A DNA stretch of 64,000 nucleotides. It comes from Hyphomicrobiales bacterium. GTDB lineage: Bacteria; Pseudomonadota; Alphaproteobacteria; Rhizobiales; Rhizobiaceae. Positions 6,952 to 15,138 of this stretch are shown here, in pieces. The translations under genes were made by a program, and so were the position numbers. Position 1 is the first letter of the stretch; the number at the start of each line of letters is the position of its first letter. A model generated the notes under the pieces. It was given only the letters and a program-made list of their open reading frames with translations. It was not told where the DNA came from and did no database searches. The DNA lies in NCBI GenBank assembly GCA_900473745.1, contig UCMW01000005.1, forward strand, positions 205,485-269,484, in the 5' to 3' direction.

Positions 6952-9900
6952 ATGACGTCGCCCATTTCCCTGCTCAGCCCTGCCCAGATCCGGGCACTTC
7001 CCAATTCGACGGTCAGCTCCTGGTCGGACGATGAGGTGAGCCAGCTCTCCAGCTCGCAGGTCAACGCGCTGACGTCGTCCCAGATATCCGCGCTACAAAC
7101 CGAAGCGGTGGCGGGCCTCTCGACCTCACAGCTCAAGGCAATCGCCCCCCGTTCCATCACGGGCCTCACCCTGGACCAGATCACGGCTCTTTCGACCGAG
7201 GATGTCTCCAGTCTGGTCACCACCCAGGTCGCAGCCATGACGGCAACCCAGCTCGGGGGCCTGAACGCCGAACAGTCTGAGGCATTGACGCCAGCCCAGA
7301 TCGCGAGACTGACCGCGACCCAGCTCAGCGCCTTCAGCGCCGAAGACCTTGCGACCTTCTCCGCCGAGGACATCGCCGCCATCAATACGGCCGCTCTCAG
7401 GGGACAGTCGCCGGAACGGCTGGCCGGGCTCTCGACAACTCAGATTGCCGCATTCAAACCCACTCAGATCGCAGCCTTGACCCCTGGGCAAATTGCAGCG
7501 CTGACACCTGCCCAGGTCGCAGCCTTCTCGAACACGCAGATTTCGGCCTTGAGCGCGACCCAGGTTGCCGCCTTGACGACCGACCAGCTCGGAGCTCTGT
7601 CGACGACACAATTTACCGCGATCAGTGCCCGCGCCGCTGTGGGACTGAGCACAACCCAGATCGCTGCGCTCGGAAACGAAAAGGTCGGAGCGATGACGAC
7701 CGCCCAGTTGGGCGTGCTCAACTCCAGGCAACTTGCCGCACTGAGCGTCGATCAGGTTGCAGGTTTCTCGACCAGCCAGCTTGCCGCCATCAATCCGCGC
7801 GCCATTTCGGGCCTCACCACCGATCAGGTGGCAGGGCTGTCTCCCGCTCAGGTCGCAAGCCTGACCGGCGCGCAGATTACCGCGCTGACACGGACCCAGA
7901 TGTCGGCCTTCAGCGATGATCAGCTTGCCGCTCTGACCACGACGCAGATCAGGGCCTTGAGTGCGACACAGATTGCCGCACTGCCGACCGCCACGGTCGC
8001 CGGCTTCACGACCACCCAGATTGCCGCACTCGCTCCCAAGACCATAGCCGGCCTGAACGCCGATCAACTCACGGCGATGAGCGTCGAGCAGCTGCGGAGC
8101 CTGAGCACGTCCCAGATTGCCGCCATGTCGGCAACACAGGTCGCCAGCCTTTCGACAACCCAGATTGCCGGCTTGTCGCCTGCCCAGATCGGTGCCTTCA
8201 GCTCCCCGGCCGTCACCGGCCTCACCTCGTCCCAGATCTCCACGCTGAGCCTCAGCCAGATCGCCGCCATGTCGACGACGCAGATTTCGGCGCTGAAGGC
8301 AACGCAGGTGGCAGCCTTGACGCCCGATCAGATCGCAGGCTTTACGCCGACGCAGATCCGCGGCCTGACCGGCAACCAGATCGTTGCCATGCCGGTGGAC
8401 GCCATCGCCAGTTTCTCGGGCGAGCAGATTGCCGCTCTCAGCGTCCGCGCCATAGCGGGCCTCACTGCCGACCAGATCGGTGCGATGTCGATGGATCAGC
8501 TGGATGGGCTGAGCACCACGCAGATCGGCGCCCTCAGCGCTGCACAGATCGCGGCCATGCCGGCAGAGTTGATCGACGCCATGAGCCCGGCGAAGATCGC
8601 GGCCATCAGCACGAAGGCAATCACAGGCCTTACGGCAGAACGCATGGCAGCCCTTGGGCCTGACCAGATCGGGGCACTGACGAGTGCACAGATCAAGGCC
8701 CTGAAGGCGGAGCAGATCTCCGGACTGACGGCCTTCCAGACCGAGGCGATGTCGAACGGCCAGATTGCAGCCCTGACGGCAGCGCAGATTTCGGCACTTT
8801 CCGTGAGCGCGGTAAAGGCTTGGTCGCCGTCACAGATCGCATCACTTTCGCCAACCTCGATCACGGGACTGACCACAGATCAGATCACTGCTCTTGAGGA
8901 CAGCCAGATCGACGGCCTCACCGCCGCGCAGATCGCGAGGATGACTGGCCCGCAGATTGGAGCACTGTCCGAAACCCAGCTGGCAGCATTGCTCCCGGCG
9001 GAGATTGCAGCGATCTCGACGAGCGCCATCTCCTCCATCTCCGCAGACAAGATCGACAGCCTGAGCCTCGAACAGATTGCCAGACTGACGACGGCCCAGA
9101 TCGCCGCCATGAAGAACGAACAGGTCGTCGCCTTCACGCCGACCCAGCTCGCCTCATTGAGCGCAAGCCAGCTGCAGGCCGTCACGGCAGCCCAGATCGC
9201 ATCGTTGTCGCCGAGCAATATCGCGTCGCTGTCGCGTGAACAGATTGCAGGCTTGTCCGCGCGCACCATTTCCGCCCTCAGTACCGATCAGATCGCCGCC
9301 ATGTCGGCCGATCAGATCGATGCCATGACGGCGACACAGATTTCCGGCCTGACCGCAGCGCAACTCGGCGCCATGCGCAAATCCGACATCCTCGCCTTCC
9401 TGCCGACCGAGATCGCCGCGATCAACACCAGCGCATTCGCGAGCTTGGATGCCGAAACCATCGCGGCGCTGAACCTGGACCAGATCGCAGCCCTGACGCC
9501 GGCTCAGCTTGGCGCGATGAACGCGGAACAGGTGGCCGCCTTGACGCCGACCCAGGTGGACGTGTTGAGCGCAAAACAGATGGCCGGATTTGGTGCGACA
9601 CAGGCTGCAGCGTTGACGACGGCCGCGCTCGGGGCCATGTCGCAGGAACAAATCGCGGCGCTGAGCGGGGCGGCAATATCCGCCCTGTCGACAAGCCAGA
9701 TCGCATCACTGTCCACCAACCAGATCGAAGCCTTGACCACTGCGCAGATGGGCGCACTGACCGCAACGCAGGTCGCCGCCCTGACGCCGACCCAGCTTGC
9801 CAACCTGCCGACGGCGAAGCTGGCTGCCCTCAGCGCAGCCGGGATTGCCGGCATGACGACTCAGCAGATTGCCGCATTGGGCTCCGACCAGATCAGTGCC

Positions 9901-11199
9901 CTGACGGCTGCCCAGATCGCCTCCCTGACACCGGCTCAGATCGGGGCCCTCACGCCGCAACAGGTGACCCTCCTTTCGACGACGCAGATCGGCGCGCTTG
10001 GCGCCAGTCAGGTCGCCGCTTTGTCGAACGACAGTCTGGCCACCCTGACGAGCGAGAAGATCGCCGCACTGAATGCCAAGGCAATCCCGGGCCTCACCAC
10101 CAGCCAGATCGCCTCCATGTCGACGACACAGATCGACAGTCTCAGCCAGACCCAGATTGCCGCCTTGACCGCCTCGCAGATCGGCGCGCTCTCGTCGGCG
10201 CAGCTGGCGACGCTCTCCAACGCCGAACTTGCCGCGATCGCGCCGACCGCGATCTCCGGCCTGTCGGCCGCCAACATCGCCGGCTTGAGCCAGGAACAGA
10301 TCGGGGTGCTGACGGCAGCACAGGTCGGCGCCTTGACCTTCGATCAGCTGAATGCCCTGCGGCCCGACCAGCTCGGCGTCATGACCGCAACGCAGATCGG
10401 CGCTCTGACGGCAACCCAGATTGCCTCGCTGTCGGCAGGAACCATCTCGGCCCTCTCTGCCACACAGATTGCGGCCATCTCCACGAAGGCCATTCCGGGC
10501 TTGAGCACCGCACAGATTGCGACGCTGACGGCCAGCCAGATCGACGCAATGACCTCCGCCCAGTTCGGCGCGTTGAACGCCACGCAGCTGGCCGCCTTCA
10601 GCCCGACCGCACTCGAAACTCTGACCTCCGCAGACATTGCGGCCTTGTCGCCGAGTGCCATTGGCGGTCTGGCGCCTGCGGTCTTTGCAACGCTGCAGCC
10701 TGAGCAGATCTCCGCCCTGACCACGGGCCAGGTTGCAGCTCTCAGCTATCATCAGTTGCGGGCGATGACGCAGGACCAGGTCGGGGCATTGACCACCGCC
10801 CAGGTCGGCGCGATGAACGCCATCCAGCTGGCGACACTGGGCACGGACAAGCTGAACTTCTTGTCGACAACCCAGATCGCAGCCATGGACCCGAAGGCGA
10901 TCGGCGGCTTGACGGTGACACAGGTCAGCGCGCTCTCTGCGGACCAGGCGGAGGCCTTGACGCCGGCTCAGGTCGCCGGTTTGAATTCGGCGCAGTTGAC
11001 GGCCCTTGGCGCCACCAATTTCAGAACCTTCTCGGCTGAAGACATCGCAGCCATCAGTGCTCAGGCGCTTCCTGGCCTGACGGTGAGCCAGATCTCCAAC
11101 ATGACGCCAGCCCAGCTCCAGGCGATCAGCGCCACCCAGTCCAACAATCTGAGCCCTGAGCAGATCGCAGCGGTGCTTGCGGCCTATCAGGCCGTCTGA
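6952..11199 (+). CDS. Giant octapeptide-repeat protein of unknown function
   Basis: The 1415-residue protein is an 11-residue leader, 175 consecutive octapeptides without a single insertion or deletion, and a 4-residue tail (11 + 1400 + 4). The octad consensus is Gln-[Ile/Val/Leu]-x-[Ala/Gly/Ser]-[Leu/Met/Phe]-[Ser/Thr]-x-x. Positions 2 and 5 are hydrophobic, and Ser/Thr-x-x-Gln across each junction looks like an alpha-helix N-capping box, so a solenoid of very short helical turns is plausible. I see no cysteine, two tryptophans, two tyrosines, few basic residues, no signal peptide, no transmembrane segment and no RTX glycine nonapeptides. Nothing next to it encodes a secretion system. I do not recognise a named family. 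It could be a surface or type I-secreted adhesin, or a cytoplasmic scaffold; the sequence does not decide. Confidence 0.9.
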   Translation: MTSPISLLSPAQIRALPNSTVSSWSDDEVSQLSSSQVNALTSSQISALQTEAVAGLSTSQLKAIAPRSITGLTLDQITALSTEDVSSLVTTQVAAMTATQLGGLNAEQSEALTPAQIARLTATQLSAFSAEDLATFSAEDIAAINTAALRGQSPERLAGLSTTQIAAFKPTQIAALTPGQIAALTPAQVAAFSNTQISALSATQVAALTTDQLGALSTTQFTAISARAAVGLSTTQIAALGNEKVGAMTTAQLGVLNSRQLAALSVDQVAGFSTSQLAAINPRAISGLTTDQVAGLSPAQVASLTGAQITALTRTQMSAFSDDQLAALTTTQIRALSATQIAALPTATVAGFTTTQIAALAPKTIAGLNADQLTAMSVEQLRSLSTSQIAAMSATQVASLSTTQIAGLSPAQIGAFSSPAVTGLTSSQISTLSLSQIAAMSTTQISALKATQVAALTPDQIAGFTPTQIRGLTGNQIVAMPVDAIASFSGEQIAALSVRAIAGLTADQIGAMSMDQLDGLSTTQIGALSAAQIAAMPAELIDAMSPAKIAAISTKAITGLTAERMAALGPDQIGALTSAQIKALKAEQISGLTAFQTEAMSNGQIAALTAAQISALSVSAVKAWSPSQIASLSPTSITGLTTDQITALEDSQIDGLTAAQIARMTGPQIGALSETQLAALLPAEIAAISTSAISSISADKIDSLSLEQIARLTTAQIAAMKNEQVVAFTPTQLASLSASQLQAVTAAQIASLSPSNIASLSREQIAGLSARTISALSTDQIAAMSADQIDAMTATQISGLTAAQLGAMRKSDILAFLPTEIAAINTSAFASLDAETIAALNLDQIAALTPAQLGAMNAEQVAALTPTQVDVLSAKQMAGFGATQAAALTTAALGAMSQEQIAALSGAAISALSTSQIASLSTNQIEALTTAQMGALTATQVAALTPTQLANLPTAKLAALSAAGIAGMTTQQIAALGSDQISALTAAQIASLTPAQIGALTPQQVTLLSTTQIGALGASQVAALSNDSLATLTSEKIAALNAKAIPGLTTSQIASMSTTQIDSLSQTQIAALTASQIGALSSAQLATLSNAELAAIAPTAISGLSAANIAGLSQEQIGVLTAAQVGALTFDQLNALRPDQLGVMTATQIGALTATQIASLSAGTISALSATQIAAISTKAIPGLSTAQIATLTASQIDAMTSAQFGALNATQLAAFSPTALETLTSADIAALSPSAIGGLAPAVFATLQPEQISALTTGQVAALSYHQLRAMTQDQVGALTTAQVGAMNAIQLATLGTDKLNFLSTTQIAAMDPKAIGGLTVTQVSALSADQAEALTPAQVAGLNSAQLTALGATNFRTFSAEDIAAISAQALPGLTVSQISNMTPAQLQAISATQSNNLSPEQIAAVLAAYQAV
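7393..11064 (+). repeat. Nine copies of a 408-bp (17-octad) coding super-repeat
   Basis: Within the octad protein, marker octads recur every 17 octads from octad 18 to 170. Octads beginning with Ala/Thr/Ser/Gly instead of Gln (motif A-I-x-G-L) occur at 18, 28, 35, 45, 52, 62, 69, 79, 86, 96, 103, 113, 120, 130, 137, 147, 154, 164 and 171, alternating spacings of 10 and 7 octads throughout. The third octad of each 7-unit usually carries Asp/Glu at its third position (for example 64, 81, 98, 115, 132, 149, 166), and the last octad of each 17 mostly begins with Asp, Glu or Lys. Nine full 136-residue units fit exactly. Confidence 0.88.
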
Positions 11200-11237
11200 T
11201 GCCGTGGTCATGAGGTCGGCCAACAGCCGGCCTCATC

Positions 11238-11957
11238 TCAGTTTCGGATCGTGAACTGGACACGATCCGCCGGGAACCGGGTCACCGCGAACTGGATCGG
11301 GAGACCTTGCGGGTCCGTATTGAGGGCGCGCGTGACGAGAACGATTGCACCCGGCGTCAACTCCAGATGCACCACGTCGTCAGGCTCCGCATGAACGGCT
11401 GAAATCTCCGTCACGTCGCGCAGATAGTCATCGACGCCGCAGGCCGACAGGGCCCGGGTGATCGAACCGGTTTCGGCAAAGGCCTTGTCGATCCCGGCAA
11501 AACGTTCGGCGGGAAACCACATGGTCGAGCGCGAGACAGCCCGTCCATCCGCTTTTCGCACACCGTCCAATCTCAACACCTCGTCACCCGGCGACAGCTG
11601 CAAACGTCCGATCAGTTCAGACGTGGCTACTTCGCGCGTGGATGAAAGAAGAATACCCTTCAAATCACGCGCCTGCTCACCGATTCCTTCCGTAAAGCGC
11701 GTCCGCCGGCCGATCGGAAAATCGAACTTGTCGCGCTGGGTGATCATTGTACCGCGGCCCTGTGCCGCACGCACGATCCCTTCCTGCTGAAGGGCTGCGA
11801 GCGCCGCGCGTACCGTGTGGCGGTTGACGCCGAATTCCTGCGCCAGCGCAGTCTCGGCCGGCACCATGCCCGTCCCGTCATAAAGACCTGCCAGGATATT
11901 GGCGCGGATCCGATCGGAAATCTGACGCCACAGGGCGACGCCCCTCTGTTTTTGCAT
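11238..11957 (-). CDS. phnF: Phosphonate metabolism regulator PhnF (GntR/UTRA)
   Basis: The 239-residue protein has an N-terminal GntR winged helix (ALWRQISDRIRANILAG, then AQEFGVNRHTVRAALAALQQEG) and a C-terminal UTRA ligand domain, the arrangement of PhnF and HutC. It is divergent to phnG, with palindromes and a Pho-box-like element in the gap, so it is most likely the local repressor of the C-P lyase operon. The frame is open to a GTG at 11981, but I start at the ATG at 11957 because homologous proteins begin MQ-R--GVA-WRQI and the length then fits. The upstream GTG lies inside the Pho box. Confidence 0.9.
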   Translation of the reverse strand: MQKQRGVALWRQISDRIRANILAGLYDGTGMVPAETALAQEFGVNRHTVRAALAALQQEGIVRAAQGRGTMITQRDKFDFPIGRRTRFTEGIGEQARDLKGILLSSTREVATSELIGRLQLSPGDEVLRLDGVRKADGRAVSRSTMWFPAERFAGIDKAFAETGSITRALSACGVDDYLRDVTEISAVHAEPDDVVHLELTPGAIVLVTRALNTDPQGLPIQFAVTRFPADRVQFTIRN

Positions 11958-11974
11958 CACCGGAATTGGGCTCC

Positions 11975-11992
11975 CTGTCACAAGCTTGTCAC
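11975..11992 (+). promoter_or_regulatory. Pho box upstream of phnG
   Basis: CTGTCAC-AAGC-TTGTCAC is a direct repeat of two 7-mers with a 4-base spacer, matching the PhoB consensus (CTGTCAT-N4-CTGTCAT) closely. It lies 68 bp before phnG, suggesting activation by PhoB under phosphate starvation. It also overlaps the region just 5' of phnF. Confidence 0.72.
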
Positions 11993-12000
11993 GACCAGCG

Positions 12001-12017
12001 GTTACTCCTAAAGTAAC
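12001..12017. promoter_or_regulatory. Inverted repeat GTTACT-N5-AGTAAC, candidate operator
   Basis: A perfect 6-bp inverted repeat lies between the Pho box and phnG. It may be one of two PhnF sites; only symmetry and position support this. Confidence 0.4.
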
Positions 12018-12026
12018 TTGTATGGT

Positions 12027-12044
12027 TGTCTATATTACTAGACA
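12027..12044. promoter_or_regulatory. Inverted repeat TGTCTA-N6-TAGACA, candidate PhnF operator
   Basis: A perfect inverted repeat ends 15 bp before the phnG start codon, where a bound repressor would block transcription. GntR/HutC regulators typically bind short dyads containing GTCTA-like half-sites, so this is the better PhnF operator candidate of the two. Confidence 0.55.
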
Positions 12045-12059
12045 TTTCGAGGACTGACA

Positions 12060-12530
12060 ATGCACACAGCCAACGAAATTCAATCCGGTGCACAATCCGA
12101 CCGAAAGCGCATCGTCGACCTGCTGGCCAGAGCAAGCCTGGCCGAACTGCAAGATGCCCTTGCGACGATCGACCCTGTTCCCGTCTTCACGGCGCTCCGC
12201 GGCCCGGAGACTGGCCTGTTGATGGTCAAGGGTCGCATTGGCGGCGGGGGCGCACCCTTCAATCTCGGTGAAGCGACCGTGAGCCGGGCCAGCGTGCGGC
12301 TCGCCGACGGACGGATCGGACACGGATATCGTCTCGGAACCGACCGGAAGGCTGCAAACCTGTCGGCCGTACTAGATGCCTTGGCACAAGAAGAGACGAC
12401 GCGAGTAGCACTGGAATCTCGCCTCTTGGCTCCTCTCGAAGCCCGCCTTGCGTCGGAAGCCGAACAGCTCGAAGCCGAAACGGCCGCCACGAAGGTCGAT
12501 TTCTTCACCATGGTTCGCGGAGAAGACTGA
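12060..12530 (+). CDS. phnG: C-P lyase complex subunit PhnG
   Basis: The 156-residue protein is a structural subunit of the cytoplasmic PhnGHIJ core of carbon-phosphorus lyase, which works with PhnI in attaching the phosphonate to the ribose of ATP. The family pattern is visible in RKRIVDLLARASLAEL near the start and in the GGGGAPFNLGEATVSRASVRL block in the middle. A GAGGA ribosome binding site precedes the ATG. It opens the operon and overlaps phnH by one base (TGATG), pointing to translational coupling. It is controlled from the Pho box and probably by PhnF. Confidence 0.95.
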   Translation: MHTANEIQSGAQSDRKRIVDLLARASLAELQDALATIDPVPVFTALRGPETGLLMVKGRIGGGGAPFNLGEATVSRASVRLADGRIGHGYRLGTDRKAANLSAVLDALAQEETTRVALESRLLAPLEARLASEAEQLEAETAATKVDFFTMVRGED

Positions 12531-13138
12531 TGCTTGACCATATCGAAACCCTGGACGGCGGCTTCCCCGACGCCGTAACACATGCGCAGAAAATCTTCCG
12601 CGCCGTCATGGATGCCATGGCGCGGCCCGGCAACTTGGGCCACGTCGAGGTGCCGGTCGCCCCGCCGGCACCGCTTGGCATCGCAGCCGGTGCTCTTCTG
12701 CTGGCACTCTGCGACCATGACACGCCCATCTGGGTCTCATCGACCCTTGCAAAATCGGCCCTCCCCGCCTGGATCGGCTTCCATACCGGTGCAAGCCTGA
12801 CCAGCGAGAGATCCGAAGCCAGGTTCGCCTTTGTCGAAGCCGGCATCCCGGTTCCTTCACTCACGCAGTTCGCGCTCGGTACCCAGGATTATCCGGATCG
12901 ATCGACGACGCTCATGATCGAGGTCGCGGCGCTCGACGGCGGCCGGCCGCTGGAACTGACCGGCCCGGGCATTCGCGAAACCGCGGTGATCGCGCCGAAG
13001 GGTCTGCCGGAAACCTTTATGCGGCAGTGGAGTGACAATGGCGCGATCTTCCCGCGCGGGGTCGATGTCATCCTGACCTGCGACCGACGCTTTGCAGCAC
13101 TTCCGCGCACCACCAAGATCCGTGAGATGGAGGCCTGA
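12530..13138 (+). CDS. phnH: C-P lyase complex subunit PhnH
   Basis: The 202-residue protein is the PhnH subunit, which binds PhnG/PhnI in the C-P lyase core and has a fold resembling PLP-dependent transferases without the cofactor. Typical segments are the start with GGFPDAVTHAQKIFRAVMDAM, the LLALCDHDTPIW block and the C-terminal PRGVDVILTCDRRFAALPRTTKI. It overlaps phnG by one base and is followed after 3 bp by phnI, so the three genes are cotranscribed. Confidence 0.95.
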   Translation: MLDHIETLDGGFPDAVTHAQKIFRAVMDAMARPGNLGHVEVPVAPPAPLGIAAGALLLALCDHDTPIWVSSTLAKSALPAWIGFHTGASLTSERSEARFAFVEAGIPVPSLTQFALGTQDYPDRSTTLMIEVAALDGGRPLELTGPGIRETAVIAPKGLPETFMRQWSDNGAIFPRGVDVILTCDRRFAALPRTTKIREMEA

Positions 13139-13141
13139 GCC

Positions 13142-14248
13142 ATGTATGTTGCCGTCAAAGGTGGCGAAAAGGCCATCGCCAATGCGCACAAGCTCCTCGC
13201 CGACCGCCGCCGCGGTGACAGGTCGCTGCCGTCGGTGACGATCGACCAGATCGTTGCCCAACTCGGCCTCGCTGTCGACCGCGTCATGGCCGAAGCCTCG
13301 CTCTACGACTGCGCGCTGGCGGCCCTCGCCCTCAAGCAATCGCGCGGCGACATGATCGAGGCGATCTTTCTGCTGCGCGCCTATCGCACGACGCTGCCGC
13401 GCTTCGGCGCCTCGCGCCCCGTCGAGACAGGCCGGATGCGCGTCGAACGCCGCGTCTCCGCCACCTACAAGGATCTGCCCGGCGGACAGCTACTTGGACC
13501 CACCTTCGACTATACCCACCGCCTGCTGGATCCTTCGCTGCTCCAGGACGACGCCGTGGAAACGGGCGAGCAACGCGAGGAAGGTCTGGACCATGTCATG
13601 CGGGTCTCGGACATTCTCGACGGGGAAGGGCTGATCGAGCCGGACGGCGAGATGCCGGTAGATCACATCGCAGGCGACATCACCCGTGAACCGATGGAAT
13701 TCCCCATGCCCCGCGACCTGCGCCTGCAAGCGCTCGCCCGCGGCGACGAGGGTTTCCTCCTCGCACTCGGCTATTCGACCCAGCGCGGTTATGGCCGCTC
13801 GCATCCCTTTGTCGGCGAGATCCGCATGGGCCTCGTGGAGATCGAATTCGACGTGCCGGAACTCGGCTTTGCCGTCGCGCTCGGCGAAATCCGGGTGACC
13901 GAATGCCAGATGGTCAACCAGTTCAAGGGCTCGGCCAAGGCCCCGCCGCAGTTCACCCGCGGCTATGGTCTCGTGTTCGGCCAGAGCGAGCGCAAGGCCA
14001 TGGCCATGTCGCTCGTCGACCGGGCGCTCCGCACCCAGGAATTCGGCGAAGACGTCGTAGCACCGGCCCAGGACGAGGAATTCGTGATTTCCCATTGCGA
14101 CAACGTCCAGGCGACCGGCTTCGTCGAACATCTGAAGCTGCCGCATTACGTCGACTTCCAGGCCGAACTGGATCTCGTCCGCCGGGTGCGGGCGAAGCAC
14201 GATGCCACCAAGACCGAACAGACAGAACTGAAGGAGGCAGCAGAATGA
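13142..14248 (+). CDS. phnI: C-P lyase complex subunit PhnI
   Basis: The 368-residue protein is PhnI, the nucleosidase-like subunit that, with PhnG, PhnH and PhnL, displaces adenine from ATP to give ribose-1-phosphonate-5-triphosphate. It begins MYVAVKGGEKAIANAH, characteristic of the family, and shows the RAYRTTLPRFG block near residue 80 and the long conserved stretch with GYSTQRGYGRSHPFVGEIRMG in the second half. The stop codon overlaps the phnJ start (ATGA). Confidence 0.96.
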   Translation: MYVAVKGGEKAIANAHKLLADRRRGDRSLPSVTIDQIVAQLGLAVDRVMAEASLYDCALAALALKQSRGDMIEAIFLLRAYRTTLPRFGASRPVETGRMRVERRVSATYKDLPGGQLLGPTFDYTHRLLDPSLLQDDAVETGEQREEGLDHVMRVSDILDGEGLIEPDGEMPVDHIAGDITREPMEFPMPRDLRLQALARGDEGFLLALGYSTQRGYGRSHPFVGEIRMGLVEIEFDVPELGFAVALGEIRVTECQMVNQFKGSAKAPPQFTRGYGLVFGQSERKAMAMSLVDRALRTQEFGEDVVAPAQDEEFVISHCDNVQATGFVEHLKLPHYVDFQAELDLVRRVRAKHDATKTEQTELKEAAE

Positions 14249-15138
14249 GCGCGCCGGCCACAGAACTCGCCACCTACAATTTCGCCTATCTCGACGAACA
14301 AACCAAGCGAATGATCCGCCGCGCGATCCTGAAGGCGATCGCCATTCCTGGCTATCAGGTGCCCTTCGCCTCGCGCGAGATGCCCATGCCCTATGGCTGG
14401 GGCACCGGCGGCGTTCAGGTCACCGCTTCGATCATCGGACGCGATGACACGTTGAAGGTCATAGATCAGGGCGCCGACGACACGACAAACGCCGTCTCGA
14501 TCCGGGCCTTCTTCCAGAAGGTGGCCGACGTCGCCGTGACCACGAAGACCAGCGAAGCAACAATCATCCAGACCCGTCACCGCATACCCGAGGAGAAGCT
14601 GAAGGAAGGCCAGGTCTTGGTCTACCAGGTGCCGATCCCCGAACCTCTGCGCTTCCTCGAGCCCCGCGAAACCGAGACCCGCAAGATGCATGCGCTGGAA
14701 GAATACGGCCTCATGCATGTGAAGCTCTACGAAGACATCGCCAAGCATGGCCGGATCGCCACGACCTATGCCTATCCGGTGAAGGTCGAGGGACGCTACG
14801 TCATGGACCCCTCGCCGACGCCGAAGTTCGACAATCCGAAGATGCACATGTCGGAAGCCCTGCAGCTCTTCGGCGCCGGTCGCGAGAAGCGCATCTATGC
14901 CGTGCCGCCCTACACCGACGTCGTCAGCCTCGATTTCGAGGACCATCCCTTCGAGATCCAGACCTTCGACAAGCCCTGCGCGCTCTGCGGTGCCCACAAC
15001 GTCTATCTCGACGAAGTGGTGCTCGACGACAAGGGCGGCCGGATGTTCGTCTGCTCGGATACCGACCACTGCGAGACCCGCCAGGCCGAGGGCCATGCCG
15101 GCGAAATGCTCGCCCCGAATAAGGAGGCCGCCGAATGA
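14245..15138 (+). CDS. phnJ: Radical-SAM C-P lyase PhnJ
   Basis: The 297-residue protein is the catalytic C-P lyase: it reductively cleaves S-adenosylmethionine with a 4Fe-4S cluster and breaks the carbon-phosphorus bond of ribose-1-phosphonate-5-phosphate. The unusual cluster motif CX2CX21C is intact as Cys245, Cys248 and Cys270, and the further cysteine that carries the thiyl radical follows at Cys276. The frame is open far upstream, but the ATG at 14245 overlaps the phnI stop as ATGA and gives the family start. The stop overlaps phnK in the same way. Confidence 0.97.
   Translation: MSAPATELATYNFAYLDEQTKRMIRRAILKAIAIPGYQVPFASREMPMPYGWGTGGVQVTASIIGRDDTLKVIDQGADDTTNAVSIRAFFQKVADVAVTTKTSEATIIQTRHRIPEEKLKEGQVLVYQVPIPEPLRFLEPRETETRKMHALEEYGLMHVKLYEDIAKHGRIATTYAYPVKVEGRYVMDPSPTPKFDNPKMHMSEALQLFGAGREKRIYAVPPYTDVVSLDFEDHPFEIQTFDKPCALCGAHNVYLDEVVLDDKGGRMFVCSDTDHCETRQAEGHAGEMLAPNKEAAE

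Noticed and set aside
7393..11064. CRISPR-like or TAL-effector-like interpretation of the repeat block
   Set aside because: The repeats are 24 bp without spacers and the DNA is highly diverged, so it is no CRISPR array. TAL repeats are 33-35 residues with paired variable residues, unlike these octads.
9706..11223. Long minus-strand open frames (up to ~505 codons) antisense to the octad-repeat gene
   Set aside because: They follow from the 24-base codon periodicity of the repeat gene on the plus strand. Their translations are Arg/Gly/Gln-rich periodic shadows without ribosome binding sites or domain features.
13903..14244. N-terminal extension of phnJ into phnI
   Set aside because: The frame is open, but the extension is Arg/Pro/Gly-rich shadow sequence of phnI and the ATGA overlap at 14245 gives the family start.
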